In this document: piece by piece, positions 19,898-29,055 of the stretch | Position numbering within the stretch: position 1 is the first letter of the stretch | How the letters are laid out: every line of letters begins with the position of its first letter | From: Clostridium sp. | Lineage (GTDB): Bacteria; Bacillota; Clostridia; Clostridiales; Clostridiaceae | Length of the DNA stretch: 64,000 nucleotides | Assembly (NCBI RefSeq): GCF_029267215.1 | Contig: NZ_JARIDH010000042.1 | Span: 62,001 to 126,000, forward strand | Direction: 5' to 3' | The notes under the pieces: model-generated | What the model saw: only the letters and a program-made list of their open reading frames with translations | Databases searched by the model: none | What the model was told of the DNA's origin: nothing | Made by a program: the position numbers and the translations under genes

Positions 19898-20788
19898 TTA
19901 CACTTCCCTTTCATATGATATTCCTGAAGCATCAGCTAGCATTAAAACACGTTCAGCTCTTGCTATTACTGGCTTATCAATCATTTTTCCATTAAGAGAT
20001 ACAACTCCTGAACCACGTTTTTCTGCTTCTTTTGCAGCTTCTATGATTCTTATAGCTTTATCAATTTCTTTTTCAGTTGGTGTAAATACCTTGTGTAATA
20101 AATCAATTTGTCTTGGATTTATTAATGATTTTCCATCAAAACCAAGTTGTTTAATTAATGTGGCTTCTTTAATAAATCCTTCTTCATTATTAACATCAGA
20201 ATAAACTGTATCAAAGGCTGATATTTTAGCGGCCCTTGAAGCTAAAATTATATGGCTACGAGCTGCAAAAAGTTCATTTCCTTCTGGATATCTATGAGTT
20301 TTCATATCTGTTACAAAATCTTCTGCACCTAAAGCTATTCCCATTAGACGTTTTGAAGAGGTTGCAATTTCATAAGCATTTAAAACACCTAATGCTGATT
20401 CTATGGCAGCCATCATTTTTGTTGTACCAACAGGTAATCCTATTTCTTCTTCAATAGATGCTATTACCTTTTCCATATCTAAAACGTCTTGTGCTGTTTC
20501 AGTTTTAGGTAAACGTATAACATCAGGCTGAGCTCTTACTATGGCCTTTAAATCTTCAACACCAAATTCAGAGTCTAAAGCATTAACACGCACTACAGTT
20601 TCTGTGTTTCCAAAATCCATGGATGTTAAAGCATGATAAACTAATCTTCTTGCAGAATCTTTCTCTGCTATAGAAACTGAGTCTTCTAAATCAAACATTA
20701 TTGAATCGGCACCATATATAGTACAGTCTTTTATCATTGCAGGCTTACTTCCAGGTACAAACATCATTGATCTTCTTAATCTTGGCAT
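19898..20788 (-). CDS. citE: citrate lyase beta subunit (citryl-CoA lyase)
   Basis: 296-residue TIM-barrel HpcH/HpaI-family lyase that splits the citryl thioester to oxaloacetate and the acetyl-ACP form. N-terminal [16 protein letters not shown], the DLEDSV metal/substrate loop, IRLPKTE and [11 protein letters not shown] are intact. The start overlaps the citD stop by 13 bp. Confidence 0.96.
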   Translation of the reverse strand: MPRLRRSMMFVPGSKPAMIKDCTIYGADSIMFDLEDSVSIAEKDSARRLVYHALTSMDFGNTETVVRVNALDSEFGVEDLKAIVRAQPDVIRLPKTETAQDVLDMEKVIASIEEEIGLPVGTTKMMAAIESALGVLNAYEIATSSKRLMGIALGAEDFVTDMKTHRYPEGNELFAARSHIILASRAAKISAFDTVYSDVNNEEGFIKEATLIKQLGFDGKSLINPRQIDLLHKVFTPTEKEIDKAIRIIEAAKEAEKRGSGVVSLNGKMIDKPVIARAERVLMLADASGISYEREV

Positions 20789-21081
20789 TTATAATTCCCC
20801 CAATCAAATTCATTCATTTCTGAAGCTCTACATACTGCTGCTTCTATACGTGCTTCTATTACGCAGTTTAAAGCACCTTTATCATTTATTTCCATAATCA
20901 CACTATTAACCCCTAAATTATTTAGTGTGTTTTTAGCAACTCTTATTATTTCATTTCCAAACTGCTTTTTAACAGTACTTGTTAAATTAATTTCAATAGT
21001 ATTTTCACTTGAAGGCTCTACTGAAACCATACAATCACTTGATTCTAAAGTTCCAGCTAAAGCTGGTTTTTTAATTTCCAT
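20776..21081 (-). CDS. citD: citrate lyase acyl carrier protein (gamma subunit)
   Basis: 101 residues. The prosthetic group is carried on S14 of the [11 protein letters not shown] motif. The open frame begins at a TTG (21096) inside the GGAGGG ribosome binding site; the ATG at 21081 is the real start ([10 protein letters not shown]). Fits directly between citC (24 bp upstream) and citE. Confidence 0.94.
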   Translation of the reverse strand: MEIKKPALAGTLESSDCMVSVEPSSENTIEINLTSTVKKQFGNEIIRVAKNTLNNLGVNSVIMEINDKGALNCVIEARIEAAVCRASEMNEFDWGNYKCQD

Positions 21082-21104
21082 ATGAAAACCCTCCAAAATC
21101 TCAA

Positions 21105-22142
21105 TTATTTTTCACATATGTTTAATAAATACTCAAATGTTGTTTTAGGAACTAGATTTTTAACCTCATCTAAGTTACCTTCTTTTAATAATTTTCTTAC
21201 ATTAGAAGCTGAAATAAATTGTCCATTTTCTTTTAATCTAGAAATTTCAAATACTTGTATATTATACTTTGGAAGAATTTCTTTCATATAATGATTGTAG
21301 TCATTAGTTAAACTTGAGAAAGGTTCTTCTCCAACATATCTTGCTTTTATATTTAATGCTTCTCCTATGTATTTTGAAAATAAAGTTAAATCTAAGTAAG
21401 CATGAGCTTTAGTTATATTTTTTTGTTCCTTTATAAAGTATGATGGAAATGTAGCTTCTGAAATTATGTATCTTCCAGATTTGTGAACTATAACATTTTT
21501 TAAATCGTAAGTTCCAAGCTTCACCATATTTAATCTATCTTCACTAGAAAATTCTGATTTATCCTCTGTTAATATAAAAAGATGAACAACATCATTTTCT
21601 TTAGAAGCTTTTTCTATTAAATATCTATGACCTTTTGTGAAAGGATTACAATTCATAACTAAGGCTGCTACCTTATCTCCTTTTAAATAAGATTCTTTTT
21701 TTAACTTATTAATATAAGTGCTTATTCCATTTCTTTTATTTTCTAATAAAGACACTAAGTTAGGAATATTTATTAATTCATGGTAACCAAGACTTTTAAA
21801 AAGTTCTACATTCTCTGGTTTAGTATATATAAAAAGATGAGATTCTCCTCTTTCAAAAGCTTTTTCTGTTAGAAGTTGTACTATTTTTGAACTAATTCCT
21901 TTTTTTCTATAGTCACTTCTAATCGCAAAACATTTTAATGTATATCCATCTAATGATCCAGTAGCTATTAAATCTTTATTGTTATATACACATATAGTGA
22001 AGTCTATACTTTTTAAAAATTTAAGATTTTCTTTGTTTAAAAATTCTTCAACTTCTAAACTTTTTTTCTTATTTATTTGTGGATTAAATTTTACATAAGT
22101 TAACTCCTCTTCAAAGTCATCATTATAATTCCAAGCTGACAT
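21105..22142 (-). CDS. citC: [citrate (pro-3S)-lyase] ligase
   Basis: 345 residues. It acetylates the CitD prosthetic group with acetate and ATP to give active citrate lyase. The N-terminal part (to about 140) looks GNAT-like ([25 protein letters not shown]); the C-terminal part is a nucleotidyltransferase fold with [17 protein letters not shown] and the [13 protein letters not shown] motif. First gene of the minus-strand cit operon, with AAAGGAGGTG ribosome binding site overlapped by a TTTAACATTTG motif. Confidence 0.94.
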   Translation of the reverse strand: MSAWNYNDDFEEELTYVKFNPQINKKKSLEVEEFLNKENLKFLKSIDFTICVYNNKDLIATGSLDGYTLKCFAIRSDYRKKGISSKIVQLLTEKAFERGESHLFIYTKPENVELFKSLGYHELINIPNLVSLLENKRNGISTYINKLKKESYLKGDKVAALVMNCNPFTKGHRYLIEKASKENDVVHLFILTEDKSEFSSEDRLNMVKLGTYDLKNVIVHKSGRYIISEATFPSYFIKEQKNITKAHAYLDLTLFSKYIGEALNIKARYVGEEPFSSLTNDYNHYMKEILPKYNIQVFEISRLKENGQFISASNVRKLLKEGNLDEVKNLVPKTTFEYLLNICEK

Positions 22143-22153
22143 TTCACACCTCC

Positions 22154-22187
22154 TTTAACATTTGTTTTATTTTTTAACATTTGTTTT
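22154..22187. promoter_or_regulatory. 15-bp direct repeats in the citC leader (candidate operator)
   Basis: TTTAACATTTGTTTT occurs identically at 22154-22168 and 22173-22187 (period 19), between the citC promoter and its ribosome binding site. The TTTAACAT core recurs in the palindrome at 22368-22401, so one regulator, probably the SorC-type protein at 23327, may bind both. Confidence 0.55.
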
Positions 22188-22197
22188 CTACAACTTT

Positions 22198-22225
22198 ATT
22201 TTACCACATCCATAATAAAGTACAA
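22198..22225 (-). promoter_or_regulatory. citC operon promoter candidate
   Basis: On the minus strand TTGTAC (22220-22225) and TAAAAT (22198-22203) are 16 bp apart. A cre-like sequence (22248-22262, TTTATAACGTTTTCA, two mismatches to the catabolite-repression consensus) lies about 25 bp upstream. Confidence 0.5.
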
Positions 22226-22358
22226 TAGGTTTTGTATATTTATAAAATTTATAACGTTTTCATAGTTTTCCTTATGTGTTTTTAACTAAAATATTCAGTT
22301 TTTTATATTGATTTTATCACATTGTTAATTTTATCACCATTTTATTATCAACATGCAT

Positions 22359-22401
22359 TTGAAGAAGTTTAACATATGTGATATATTTTTCATATGTTAA
22401 A
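22359..22401 (+). promoter_or_regulatory. citG promoter embraced by an 11-bp palindrome
   Basis: TTGAAG (22359-22364), 17 bp, TATATT (22382-22387). A perfect inverted repeat (TTTAACATATG at 22368-22378, complement at 22391-22401) surrounds the -10. This is the expected geometry for an operator of the divergent regulator. Confidence 0.6.
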
Positions 22402-22418
22402 GAAAAGGAGTGGTTATT

Positions 22419-23279
22419 TTGAAAATTAACCAAGATTATTTTCTAGAAAAATTAAATAGTTTAGTTATAAAATCTTTATTATATGAAGTAAGTTGTTTCC
22501 CTTCACCTGGATTAGTTTCTCCAATATCAAATGGAGCTCATAATGATATGGACTACTATACTTTTTTAGATAGTATAGCTACCATAGGACCTAAATTCAA
22601 AAAAATAGCTGAAATAGGTTTTTTGGATATACCCACAGAAAATTTATTAAGTAAAATACGTCCAATAGGAATTGAAATAGAAAAAGATATGTTTGAAGCT
22701 ACTAATAATATAAATACACATAAAGGATTGATTTTTTTAATGGGAGTTATATGTGTAGCTACATCAAGAGCTTTTTATGAAAATAAGTCTTTTTATGAAA
22801 TAAGAAATATAATAAAAGAAATTACAAAGGGACTTGTAAGTAAGGAACTTACTAATAGAGAATCTAATAAAAAAGAAACTTATGGAGAGAAAATATTTAG
22901 ATTATATGGGATTACTGGAATAAGAGGAGAGGTTGAAGCTGGATTACCTTCTGTATTTGATTATAGCCTTCCTTTTTATGAAGAACATAAAAGCTTAAAA
23001 AATAATGAAAGACTTTATCTTACTTTAATTTGTATAATGGCTAATTGTGATGATTCTACCTTATTACATAGGCATGATATATCTGTTTTAAAAGAAATTA
23101 AAGAAGAGGCTAATAAAATAATTTTAAGTTTAGACAAATTAAAGTCTGATGAAATAACTAATAAAATCTATGAAATGGATAGTATTTTCTCAAAAAGAAG
23201 AATTAGCCCAGGAGGAAGTGCTGATCTATTGGCTATAACTGTGTTTTTAGATGGAATTAAATCACTTTTTACTTTATAA
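22419..23279 (+). CDS. citG: triphosphoribosyl-dephospho-CoA synthase CitG
   Basis: 286 residues. It makes the precursor of the citrate lyase prosthetic group from ATP and dephospho-CoA. The family pattern CFPSPGLVSPISNGAHNDMDYYTF and the C-terminal RRISPGGSADLLA are clear. The open frame begins at a GTG (22410) that is part of the AAGGAG ribosome binding site; the TTG at 22419 is 8 nt after it and is preferred. Divergent from citC and followed 47 bp later by the regulator gene. Confidence 0.92.
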   Translation: MKINQDYFLEKLNSLVIKSLLYEVSCFPSPGLVSPISNGAHNDMDYYTFLDSIATIGPKFKKIAEIGFLDIPTENLLSKIRPIGIEIEKDMFEATNNINTHKGLIFLMGVICVATSRAFYENKSFYEIRNIIKEITKGLVSKELTNRESNKKETYGEKIFRLYGITGIRGEVEAGLPSVFDYSLPFYEEHKSLKNNERLYLTLICIMANCDDSTLLHRHDISVLKEIKEEANKIILSLDKLKSDEITNKIYEMDSIFSKRRISPGGSADLLAITVFLDGIKSLFTL

Positions 23280-23326
23280 TTAAATTAGCAATAATTAGAA
23301 ACACACTAAAAATAGAGGTAAAACAT

Positions 23327-24292
23327 ATGAATTTTGAAGAAAATTTTGAAGATCAATATAATGAATTTTTAGCTAATATATCAAATATGTATTATAACGA
23401 AAATAAAACTCAATCTGATATAGCAAAGGAGTTTAATACAACTCGTTTTAAAGTAGCTAAATATTTACAAGAAGCTCGTGAAAAAAATATAGTAAAAATT
23501 GAAATAAATCATCCTGAAATAAGACTTTCTTCTCTTGAGAAGAAATTTAAAGAACATTTTGGATTAAAGGATGCTATAATTTTAAAAGTTAAAAATAATG
23601 ATATTTCAGAACACTCTCAAAGCCTAGGAAAAACTGCTGCTGAATACATTCAATCATTATTAACTGAAAATAGTATAGTTGGACTTACTTGGGGAAAAAC
23701 TTTATATCATGCAATAAATAACATAAAGCCTTCAAAGAAGCTACCAATAACAGTAGTTCAACCTTTTGGTACATCTGGTAAGAAAATTATAAGCTATGAT
23801 ACACCAAGTTTAATTCACCTATTGTCAGATAAATATGATGCAAATTATAGATTACTATATTCACCCCTTTATATAATGGATGATATGGTAAGAAGAAATT
23901 TTGCTATGGAACTTGTAATAAATCAGTCTCTTTTAAAATCTAAAAAAATTAATATGTTACTAACTGGCTTAGGTACTCCAGATGCTGTGTACTCTACTAT
24001 GCTTTGGAAAGAAGCTTTTTCACAGGATGATTTTATCAAACATGAAGCTGTTGGTGCTATATATGGTCGTCTTTATAATAAAGATGGGAAATTTTTAGAT
24101 ATAGATTTAAATAAAAAAGTATTTGGAATTGACTTAGATACAATAGGCTCAATAGAAAACAAAGTTTGTATTGTAACTGGGAAATTTAAATCTGGAGCTA
24201 TATTAGGAGCTTTAAAAGGAAGGTTAATAGATACTCTAGTAACAGACGAATTAACTGCAGCTAAAGTCTTAAATCTTGAAGAAAATGAATAA
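23327..24292 (+). CDS. SorC/DeoR-type transcriptional regulator (probable citrate regulator)
   Basis: 321 residues. The N-terminal HTH (about 22-55, NKTQSDIAKEFNTTRFKVAKYLQEA) is followed by a SorC-type effector-binding domain (GLTWGKTLYHAI, GTSGKK, LLTGLGTP, GIDLDTIGSIENKVCIVTG, GRLIDTLVTDELTA). Related regulators (for example CitI of Weissella/Leuconostoc) activate cit genes with citrate. Being cotranscribed with citG and facing citC, it most likely binds the TTTAACAT repeats in between. Effector is inferred. Confidence 0.88.
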   Translation: MNFEENFEDQYNEFLANISNMYYNENKTQSDIAKEFNTTRFKVAKYLQEAREKNIVKIEINHPEIRLSSLEKKFKEHFGLKDAIILKVKNNDISEHSQSLGKTAAEYIQSLLTENSIVGLTWGKTLYHAINNIKPSKKLPITVVQPFGTSGKKIISYDTPSLIHLLSDKYDANYRLLYSPLYIMDDMVRRNFAMELVINQSLLKSKKINMLLTGLGTPDAVYSTMLWKEAFSQDDFIKHEAVGAIYGRLYNKDGKFLDIDLNKKVFGIDLDTIGSIENKVCIVTGKFKSGAILGALKGRLIDTLVTDELTAAKVLNLEENE

Positions 24293-24355
24293 TAATTAAT
24301 ATACATAAAACTTGAGATTATATAATATGTATTTTTACTATTCTTAAATTTTTAA

Positions 24356-24398
24356 TAAAAATAGATTAAGATTCAAATTGAATCTTAATCTATTTTTA
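24356..24398. terminator. bidirectional terminator after the regulator gene
   Basis: 21-bp near-continuous palindrome (24356-24376 with 24378-24398) with A/T-rich flanks. Its right half contains the stop of the convergent minus-strand gene. Confidence 0.75.
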
Positions 24399-24888
24399 TT
24401 TTTTCTTTTATTAAATTAATATTAGGTAATATTATCTTTGCTTTTTTATTGTATTTAATAATTAAAAATTTTCTAAAGCTATATATCTTTTTTATTTCAT
24501 CATAATAAATTTTATTTTCTATATTTTCATTAAACACAGTAAAAAACTCATTGTTATTTTCATCAATTTTTACAAAATATTCAGTATATACTTTAGGCAT
24601 TCCTAAAAAGCCAAAAGTCATACCGCTCATATTACTATAGTAAAAAGGCCTTATTATTTTTTTTATAAAAATAATTAATATTACACTTTGTAAAATAAAA
24701 AATATAAATGATTCTAGCAAAAAAACTTTAATTGATATATAAAAAAATTTATAATATTTATTATAAACTAATAGTAGAATCAAGAAAATTTCTAAAGAAT
24801 ACATAATAGATAAAATAATTAAAGTTAATTTAAATATTGTTTTAACTAATATATGTCTATATTTATTGTATTCAAATTTATATATCAT
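24385..24888 (-). CDS. small membrane protein, YcxB-like
   Basis: 167 residues with two predicted transmembrane helices (about 15-44 and 53-76), followed by a soluble tail with alternating hydrophobic beta-strands (FFTVFNENIENKIYYDEIKKIYSF, described here as one segment). That order resembles the YcxB-type C-terminal domain, but the call is tentative. Next gene upstream is a second member of the same kind, which is frameshifted. Confidence 0.55.
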   Translation of the reverse strand: MIYKFEYNKYRHILVKTIFKLTLIILSIMYSLEIFLILLLVYNKYYKFFYISIKVFLLESFIFFILQSVILIIFIKKIIRPFYYSNMSGMTFGFLGMPKVYTEYFVKIDENNNEFFTVFNENIENKIYYDEIKKIYSFRKFLIIKYNKKAKIILPNINLIKEKIKID

Positions 24889-24913
24889 ATTTTTTCTCCT
24901 TTATTTATTTTTA

Positions 24914-25437
24914 TTATATTATTTTCCAAACTTTTCCATCTTGTATTTTTTCTATTGGTAATACTATCTTAAACCCATTTTCCTTAGTCAATACTAATAC
25001 ATCATCAATCTTTTTTATTTCACATTTTCTTAAATCGACAAAAAATTTTCTATATTTCGAATCTAATATAAGATTATTTCCATATATATACACTTCAAAA
25101 TTTCCAATTAAATATGAATATTTAACTCTATAATAAAATCTTGAAAAAATAAAATAAACATAACGGGAAGGTAGATCATTATTAATAATATAATTTTTAT
25201 ATCTACATTACTTAAAGTTATTATCCTTTCAAATAAAATAGTTTTCATATCTATTCTCATATTTAAAGCAATTATTCCAAATGAGAATATAAAACATATA
25301 CTTAGGGCAATTAGTGCTTTAAGTATATGTTTTTTATTATTTTTAAATGTTAATTTTACCTTTTCTTTTTTTAAATCATTTTTCAAAAAATCAAACCCTA
25401 AAAAATCTTCTTTACTTATAGTAAATGAATACTTCAT
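24914..25437 (-). pseudogene. YcxB-like membrane protein, frameshifted at a homopolymer
   Basis: The first 109 codons (25437 to 25108) give a YcxB-like N-terminus (MKYSFTISKEDFLGFDFL) and two transmembrane helices, then stop. In the -1 frame coding resumes without gap (FYYRVKYSYLIGNFEVY, then LILDSKYRKFF and VLTKENGFKIVLP) to a TAA at 24914-24916. This is the missing YcxB-like C-terminal domain. One extra base in the six-A run at 25144-25149 would restore a protein of about 174 residues. It is either a real slip mutation, a phase-variable tract or a sequencing error. Confidence 0.65.
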
Positions 25438-25545
25438 AATACCTCCTAAAAATAATATTTTTCACATTTCATCATATAAAAATTACCAAAATAAAATATT
25501 TATCTGATAAAACTATTAACAAAAAAGAGTTGTATTTAATAAAAT

Positions 25546-25643
25546 AATTAGAATTTACTTTATTAGAAGAACTACTCCATAAAGAGTATTTACTTAGAAA
25601 ATTTAATGAAATAAGAGATTTTTATTTAAAAAGAGTATTTTAA
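25546..25643 (+). pseudogene. short coding remnant without start
   Basis: The plus-strand frame ending in the TAA at 25641 reads about 30 codons after a stop at 25545-25547 (LEELLHKEYLLRKFNEIRDFY) with no start codon or ribosome binding site. It could be the 3' scrap of a lost gene; too short to identify. Confidence 0.2.
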
Positions 25644-25659
25644 ATAAAATACTCTTTTT
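25628..25659. terminator. bidirectional terminator
   Basis: Perfect 14-bp arms 25628-25641 and 25646-25659 with loop AAAT, T-runs on both sides. On the minus strand it follows the small open frame 25694-25810. Confidence 0.7.
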
Positions 25660-25693
25660 TAGATTATTTATTTAATATTAATTTTATAAGTAG

Positions 25694-25810
25694 TTAAAAT
25701 TTTTTCTTATCCAACTTATAAAAAATGAAAGCTGTTGGAATAAGACTTAAGAAAACTATTAGCATCAATATACCTGTAACTTGAGGATTAGGCAATATCA
25801 TTAAAACCAT
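25694..25810 (-). CDS. 38-residue single-helix membrane peptide (putative)
   Basis: ATG at 25808-25810 (or 25799-25801) opens a frame encoding MVLMILPNPQVTGILMLIVF, then LSLIPTAFIFYKLDKKKF. This is one transmembrane helix with a Lys-rich C-terminus, the build of small membrane regulators or type I toxins. The ribosome binding site is weak (AGAAAGAAG). A hairpin terminator follows 35 bp later. Function unknown. Confidence 0.35.
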   Translation of the reverse strand: MVLMILPNPQVTGILMLIVFLSLIPTAFIFYKLDKKKF

Positions 25811-25840
25811 CTTCTTTCTTATGTAATTTATTAAAAAATA

Positions 25841-26353
25841 TTAAAAATTTTTTCTAGTTAAGAGCTCTCCATATTCTAATTCATTTAAAATTTTTGCAAA
25901 ATTAGATAACTCATTTTTAAACACTATTAAAATAGGCTTCTTTTTCTCTTTTAAATATATTTTAAAAATATGATTTTTGTAATCTAAATTTAAATAATCT
26001 ATATCAGATTTTTTTATTAATTTAAAATTTCTATAAATATAATTTTTATTTATAGAAATAGAAAAGTTAAAAGCATAGGTTAAAAAATATAATAATAATA
26101 TATTTAAAAGATTAATTTTATTGCTATAAAAATATAATATTAATTGAAGACCTGAAAATATAGTTAACTGTATGATTGCAGATAAAAATTTAAGTGATGT
26201 AAGATTTTTTTTACCATTTTTTGAACTTGGATTAATATAATAGGACTTATTTTTTAAAAATAATCTTTTATAAATAAACCAATTTTTTATGAGAATATAT
26301 AAAAAGAATATAAAAAGTCCAAAGTTAAATAAATTAATAGCATATATTTTCAT
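25841..26353 (-). CDS. membrane protein of unknown function
   Basis: 170 residues with four likely transmembrane segments (about 5-23, 55-72, 78-98 and a weaker one) and a C-terminal soluble part ending in a Glu/Leu-rich helix (SNFAKILNELEYGELL). Start has an AGGAG ribosome binding site. It shares general layout with the YcxB-like neighbours (helices, then beta-rich tail) but I see no clear family motif. Confidence 0.5.
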   Translation of the reverse strand: MKIYAINLFNFGLFIFFLYILIKNWFIYKRLFLKNKSYYINPSSKNGKKNLTSLKFLSAIIQLTIFSGLQLILYFYSNKINLLNILLLYFLTYAFNFSISINKNYIYRNFKLIKKSDIDYLNLDYKNHIFKIYLKEKKKPILIVFKNELSNFAKILNELEYGELLTRKNF

Positions 26354-26642
26354 ACAATTCTCCTTATAATAGTAAAGTCTTACTTTTACATTAACAAATT
26401 GTGTATATTTTGTAAAGTTTATAATGGTATAATTGTTTTAAGAAGATATATTGTTATTAATTTTATATTAATACTTAAATTATAATATCAACTAAAGTTT
26501 CTTTTTACTTAGAATCCTTTAAATAATAAAAAAACATCCATAGTTAAAATGTAAGAAATCTTAAAAGTTGCTTTAGAGAGATATATGGGAGATAATTAAT
26601 ATATAATTTTTAATTATATATAAAAAGAAAAGAGTGATATTT

Positions 26643-27320
26643 ATGAAAAAAAAATTGATAGCTAGTTTAATAATCGGAACTTTTCTAATTTCTGGTTTAT
26701 CTTTTATAGGATGTGATAAATCTGATAATTCAAAAGCTCAAACCAATACTACATCAGATAGTAATTCAAAAAAAGATTCAACAACAACAGAAGATATTAA
26801 TACTCAGCAAAATAAACAAGAGTCTCCTAAAGGTTCAAATAAAGAAAATAAGTCATTAGAAACTGATAAAAAAGTTAATGAAAATAATGAAACTTCTAAG
26901 CCTAAGAAAGATATTAAACAAACAAATCATTCTGTTGTTTCAAAAGAAAAATCTAATAAAAAAGATAATTCTTCTAAAAAAATAGATTCAACTTCAAATG
27001 TTGAAAATAAAACTAATAAAACTTCAAATAACAATTCTAAAGAAAAAAATTTGAAAAATGAATATGAAAAAGCTGATAAGGAATTAAACGATCTTTGGAA
27101 AATAATTGTAAATTATAGTGCAGATTATCCAGAGTTAATTAAAAGTCAAAAACAATGGATAAAATATAAAGATAGTAAAGATTTAGCTACAAAAACTAAA
27201 TTAACACAAGAGAGAATAAATACATTACAAAAATGGTTTGGCTATCAGAGAAGAATCCAAGGTGAAAAAGGATATCAATTTGCTCAAACACACGAATGTC
27301 CAAGCTTAGATTGGAATTAA
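26643..27320 (+). CDS. lipoprotein with LprI-like C-terminal domain
   Basis: 225 residues. Signal peptide with lipobox ending FIGC, then a long low-complexity Ser/Asn/Lys/Thr linker (about residues 25-140). The C-terminal domain (YEKADKELNDLWKIIV, QWIKYKD, LTQERINTLQKWFGY) has the pattern of the lysozyme-inhibitor LprI/DUF1311 family, anchored at the outer membrane face of the cytoplasmic membrane. The open frame begins at a GTG (26634); the ATG at 26643 is correctly spaced from AAAAGAG. Possible role in protecting the wall from lysozyme is inferred from the family name only. Confidence 0.65.
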   Translation: MKKKLIASLIIGTFLISGLSFIGCDKSDNSKAQTNTTSDSNSKKDSTTTEDINTQQNKQESPKGSNKENKSLETDKKVNENNETSKPKKDIKQTNHSVVSKEKSNKKDNSSKKIDSTSNVENKTNKTSNNNSKEKNLKNEYEKADKELNDLWKIIVNYSADYPELIKSQKQWIKYKDSKDLATKTKLTQERINTLQKWFGYQRRIQGEKGYQFAQTHECPSLDWN

Positions 27321-27363
27321 AGTATTTGTAATTTCTAATTTTAAAATATAAAAAGGCAAAAAT

Positions 27364-27389
27364 AGGTTAGGATGTTTATTTCCTAACCT
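27364..27389 (+). terminator. terminator of the LprI-like lipoprotein gene
   Basis: 9-bp stem 27364-27372 with 27381-27389, then a T-run. Confidence 0.65.
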
Positions 27390-27390
27390 T

Positions 27391-27666
27391 TTAATAAGTG
27401 TGTAATTGTAATATTATTTCATTTATAATCTGTTTATACCTTTCATTTAGCATACGTTCTAAATCATACTTACTAGCTTCATTTAGAGTTCCAATATATA
27501 AATCTGTTTTAATATTCCTATTTCTAGGTGTATCACTAGAATCAGTATTACTAGCATTACCAATAATACTATAGTTCTTTATTTTTATATTGTTCAAACA
27601 CGCATTCCTTGGTAGTAAAATGGCTCTAATGTAAATTGGGACAATTTTATGAAAATGTAACTTCAA
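27391..27666 (-). pseudogene. truncated gene of unknown function
   Basis: The frame is open for 91 codons, but its first 20-25 codons are read from the inverted-repeat element starting at 27627, and no ribosome binding site precedes the ATG. The downstream part (SSDTPRNRNIKTDLYIG, LERMLNERYKQIINEI) looks like the genuine C-terminus of a protein cut by insertion of that element. Family not recognised. Confidence 0.4.
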
Positions 27667-27967
27667 GTACAGTATCAGTATTTTATCTTTACACTCTCGG
27701 TATTTTATATTTTTTATTTAAATTAATTCTAAGAATGGCTTTATTACTAGGTTTTAAAAATACTAAAAGGATAATTATAGATAAATTACTGATGTAAAAT
27801 ATTAACTCAAGTATAATAACTTTTCCAAATATAGTCTCGTTTTAATATAAAAAGTCCTATTTTTGTTCCTTTTAAATTTTATATTCCCAAAATTACTCCT
27901 TATTAATGTACTTGAATTGATATTAGAATGGATAAAATACCGAGTTATTGTACTTCAATTTACATTA
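27627..27967. mobile_element. IS/MITE-like remnant bounded by inverted repeats
   Basis: Outer perfect 12-bp inverted repeats TAATGTAAATTG (27627-27638) and its complement (27956-27967) enclose a second perfect 13-bp pair, CTCGGTATTTTAT (27696-27708) and complement (27932-27944). The motif TGTACTTGAA/TGTACTTCAA recurs three times near the ends. About 340 bp, no coding content. It looks like nested ends of a transposable element with the transposase gone. Confidence 0.45.
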
Positions 27968-28114
27968 TCTATTTTTCTCCATAATAAAAGAGCCTAGAAT
28001 AATATAGACTCCTTGTTAGTTATTTTGTTTATTTAATTATTTTCTTTTTTATATTCAGTAATAATACTTATATCTTCTTCCGTTGTAATATAAATTTCGC
28101 CTATAATCTTGTTA

Positions 28115-28954
28115 TTAATTAGATTTAATTAATAACAATTCAGTTAACTCTTTTAAATTTTTTAAATGCTTATCCGCTAATCTTTGATTGGTAGATACAA
28201 TATGGTCAACTTGCGTTAATTCAATTATACTTAAACCCATTGCATAAGTATATAACTCTGAAGGGATTATATGTTTCACTGATAAAGGAATATTGCCTGT
28301 TGTAAACAATAAAGATTTTTGATACAAATCTAATATTTCTTGATATAATATAACTGTTTTTATATCAACAGTCCCCTCTATAGGATTTTTATTTGTTAAA
28401 AAACTATGTATTCCTTCTTTAATTGATATTGTGTTTGTTAAAAATATAGATAACAACAAACATTGCCTATATGTTAATTTTTCAAAAACCTTTAAAAGAA
28501 ATAAAAACTCTTCACTATCAAGGTATTGAATAAATCCAATATTCGCTAACATATTACCGTAAAATATTTGTTTCATCTCTTCAGCTTCTCTTTGACTAGC
28601 TATAACTATTGATTCAAATACTTCTTCTGCATTTGCTTTTCCCTCTAAATTTTCTTCAAAAAATCCATCATCTCTTAATTTATTGCCATTATTTAATTGC
28701 TCTTTAACCTTATCTATAGCACTGACCATACAATTTACCACTCTTTGTTTTTCCCATTCTGTTAATTGGCAAGGATCAAGTTTATCAGCAATTACTTGTA
28801 TCACTTTACATGAAGCATTTCCTCCTATAGTTCCACTAATACCAGTTGTATCACCTGTAACTGTGTTAATGGCTTCTGATATAATATTACTTATCAGATC
28901 TTGACCACTTTCTAGAACCTTTTTTGCGCCTTTTCTTATATTTCTTGTATTCAT
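28115..28954 (-). CDS. hypothetical protein beside a broken integrase
   Basis: 279 residues, start at the ATG 28954 with AAGGGGAT ribosome binding site; the open frame extends to 28999 without a better site. The N-terminal part includes a Gly/Thr/Ser-rich hydrophobic stretch (TVTGDTTGISGTIGGNA), followed by mainly helical sequence. No catalytic motif recognised. An in-phase-shifted coding-like tail follows the stop (28033-28114). Cargo of a decayed integrative element is a reasonable guess from the neighbouring integrase pseudogene. Confidence 0.5.
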   Translation of the reverse strand: MNTRNIRKGAKKVLESGQDLISNIISEAINTVTGDTTGISGTIGGNASCKVIQVIADKLDPCQLTEWEKQRVVNCMVSAIDKVKEQLNNGNKLRDDGFFEENLEGKANAEEVFESIVIASQREAEEMKQIFYGNMLANIGFIQYLDSEEFLFLLKVFEKLTYRQCLLLSIFLTNTISIKEGIHSFLTNKNPIEGTVDIKTVILYQEILDLYQKSLLFTTGNIPLSVKHIIPSELYTYAMGLSIIELTQVDHIVSTNQRLADKHLKNLKELTELLLIKSN

Positions 28955-29055
28955 ATAATTATCCCCTTTACCATATATACTAATTATAACATTCTTCATT
29001 TATAGTATATTAAAATATTTCTTTAAATCGAATATTTTAATGATATAAACTTGAC

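Noticed and set aside
22248-22262. cre (CcpA) site upstream of the cit promoter as a firm call
   Set aside because: Two mismatches to the consensus in an A+T-rich context; mentioned only as a possibility.
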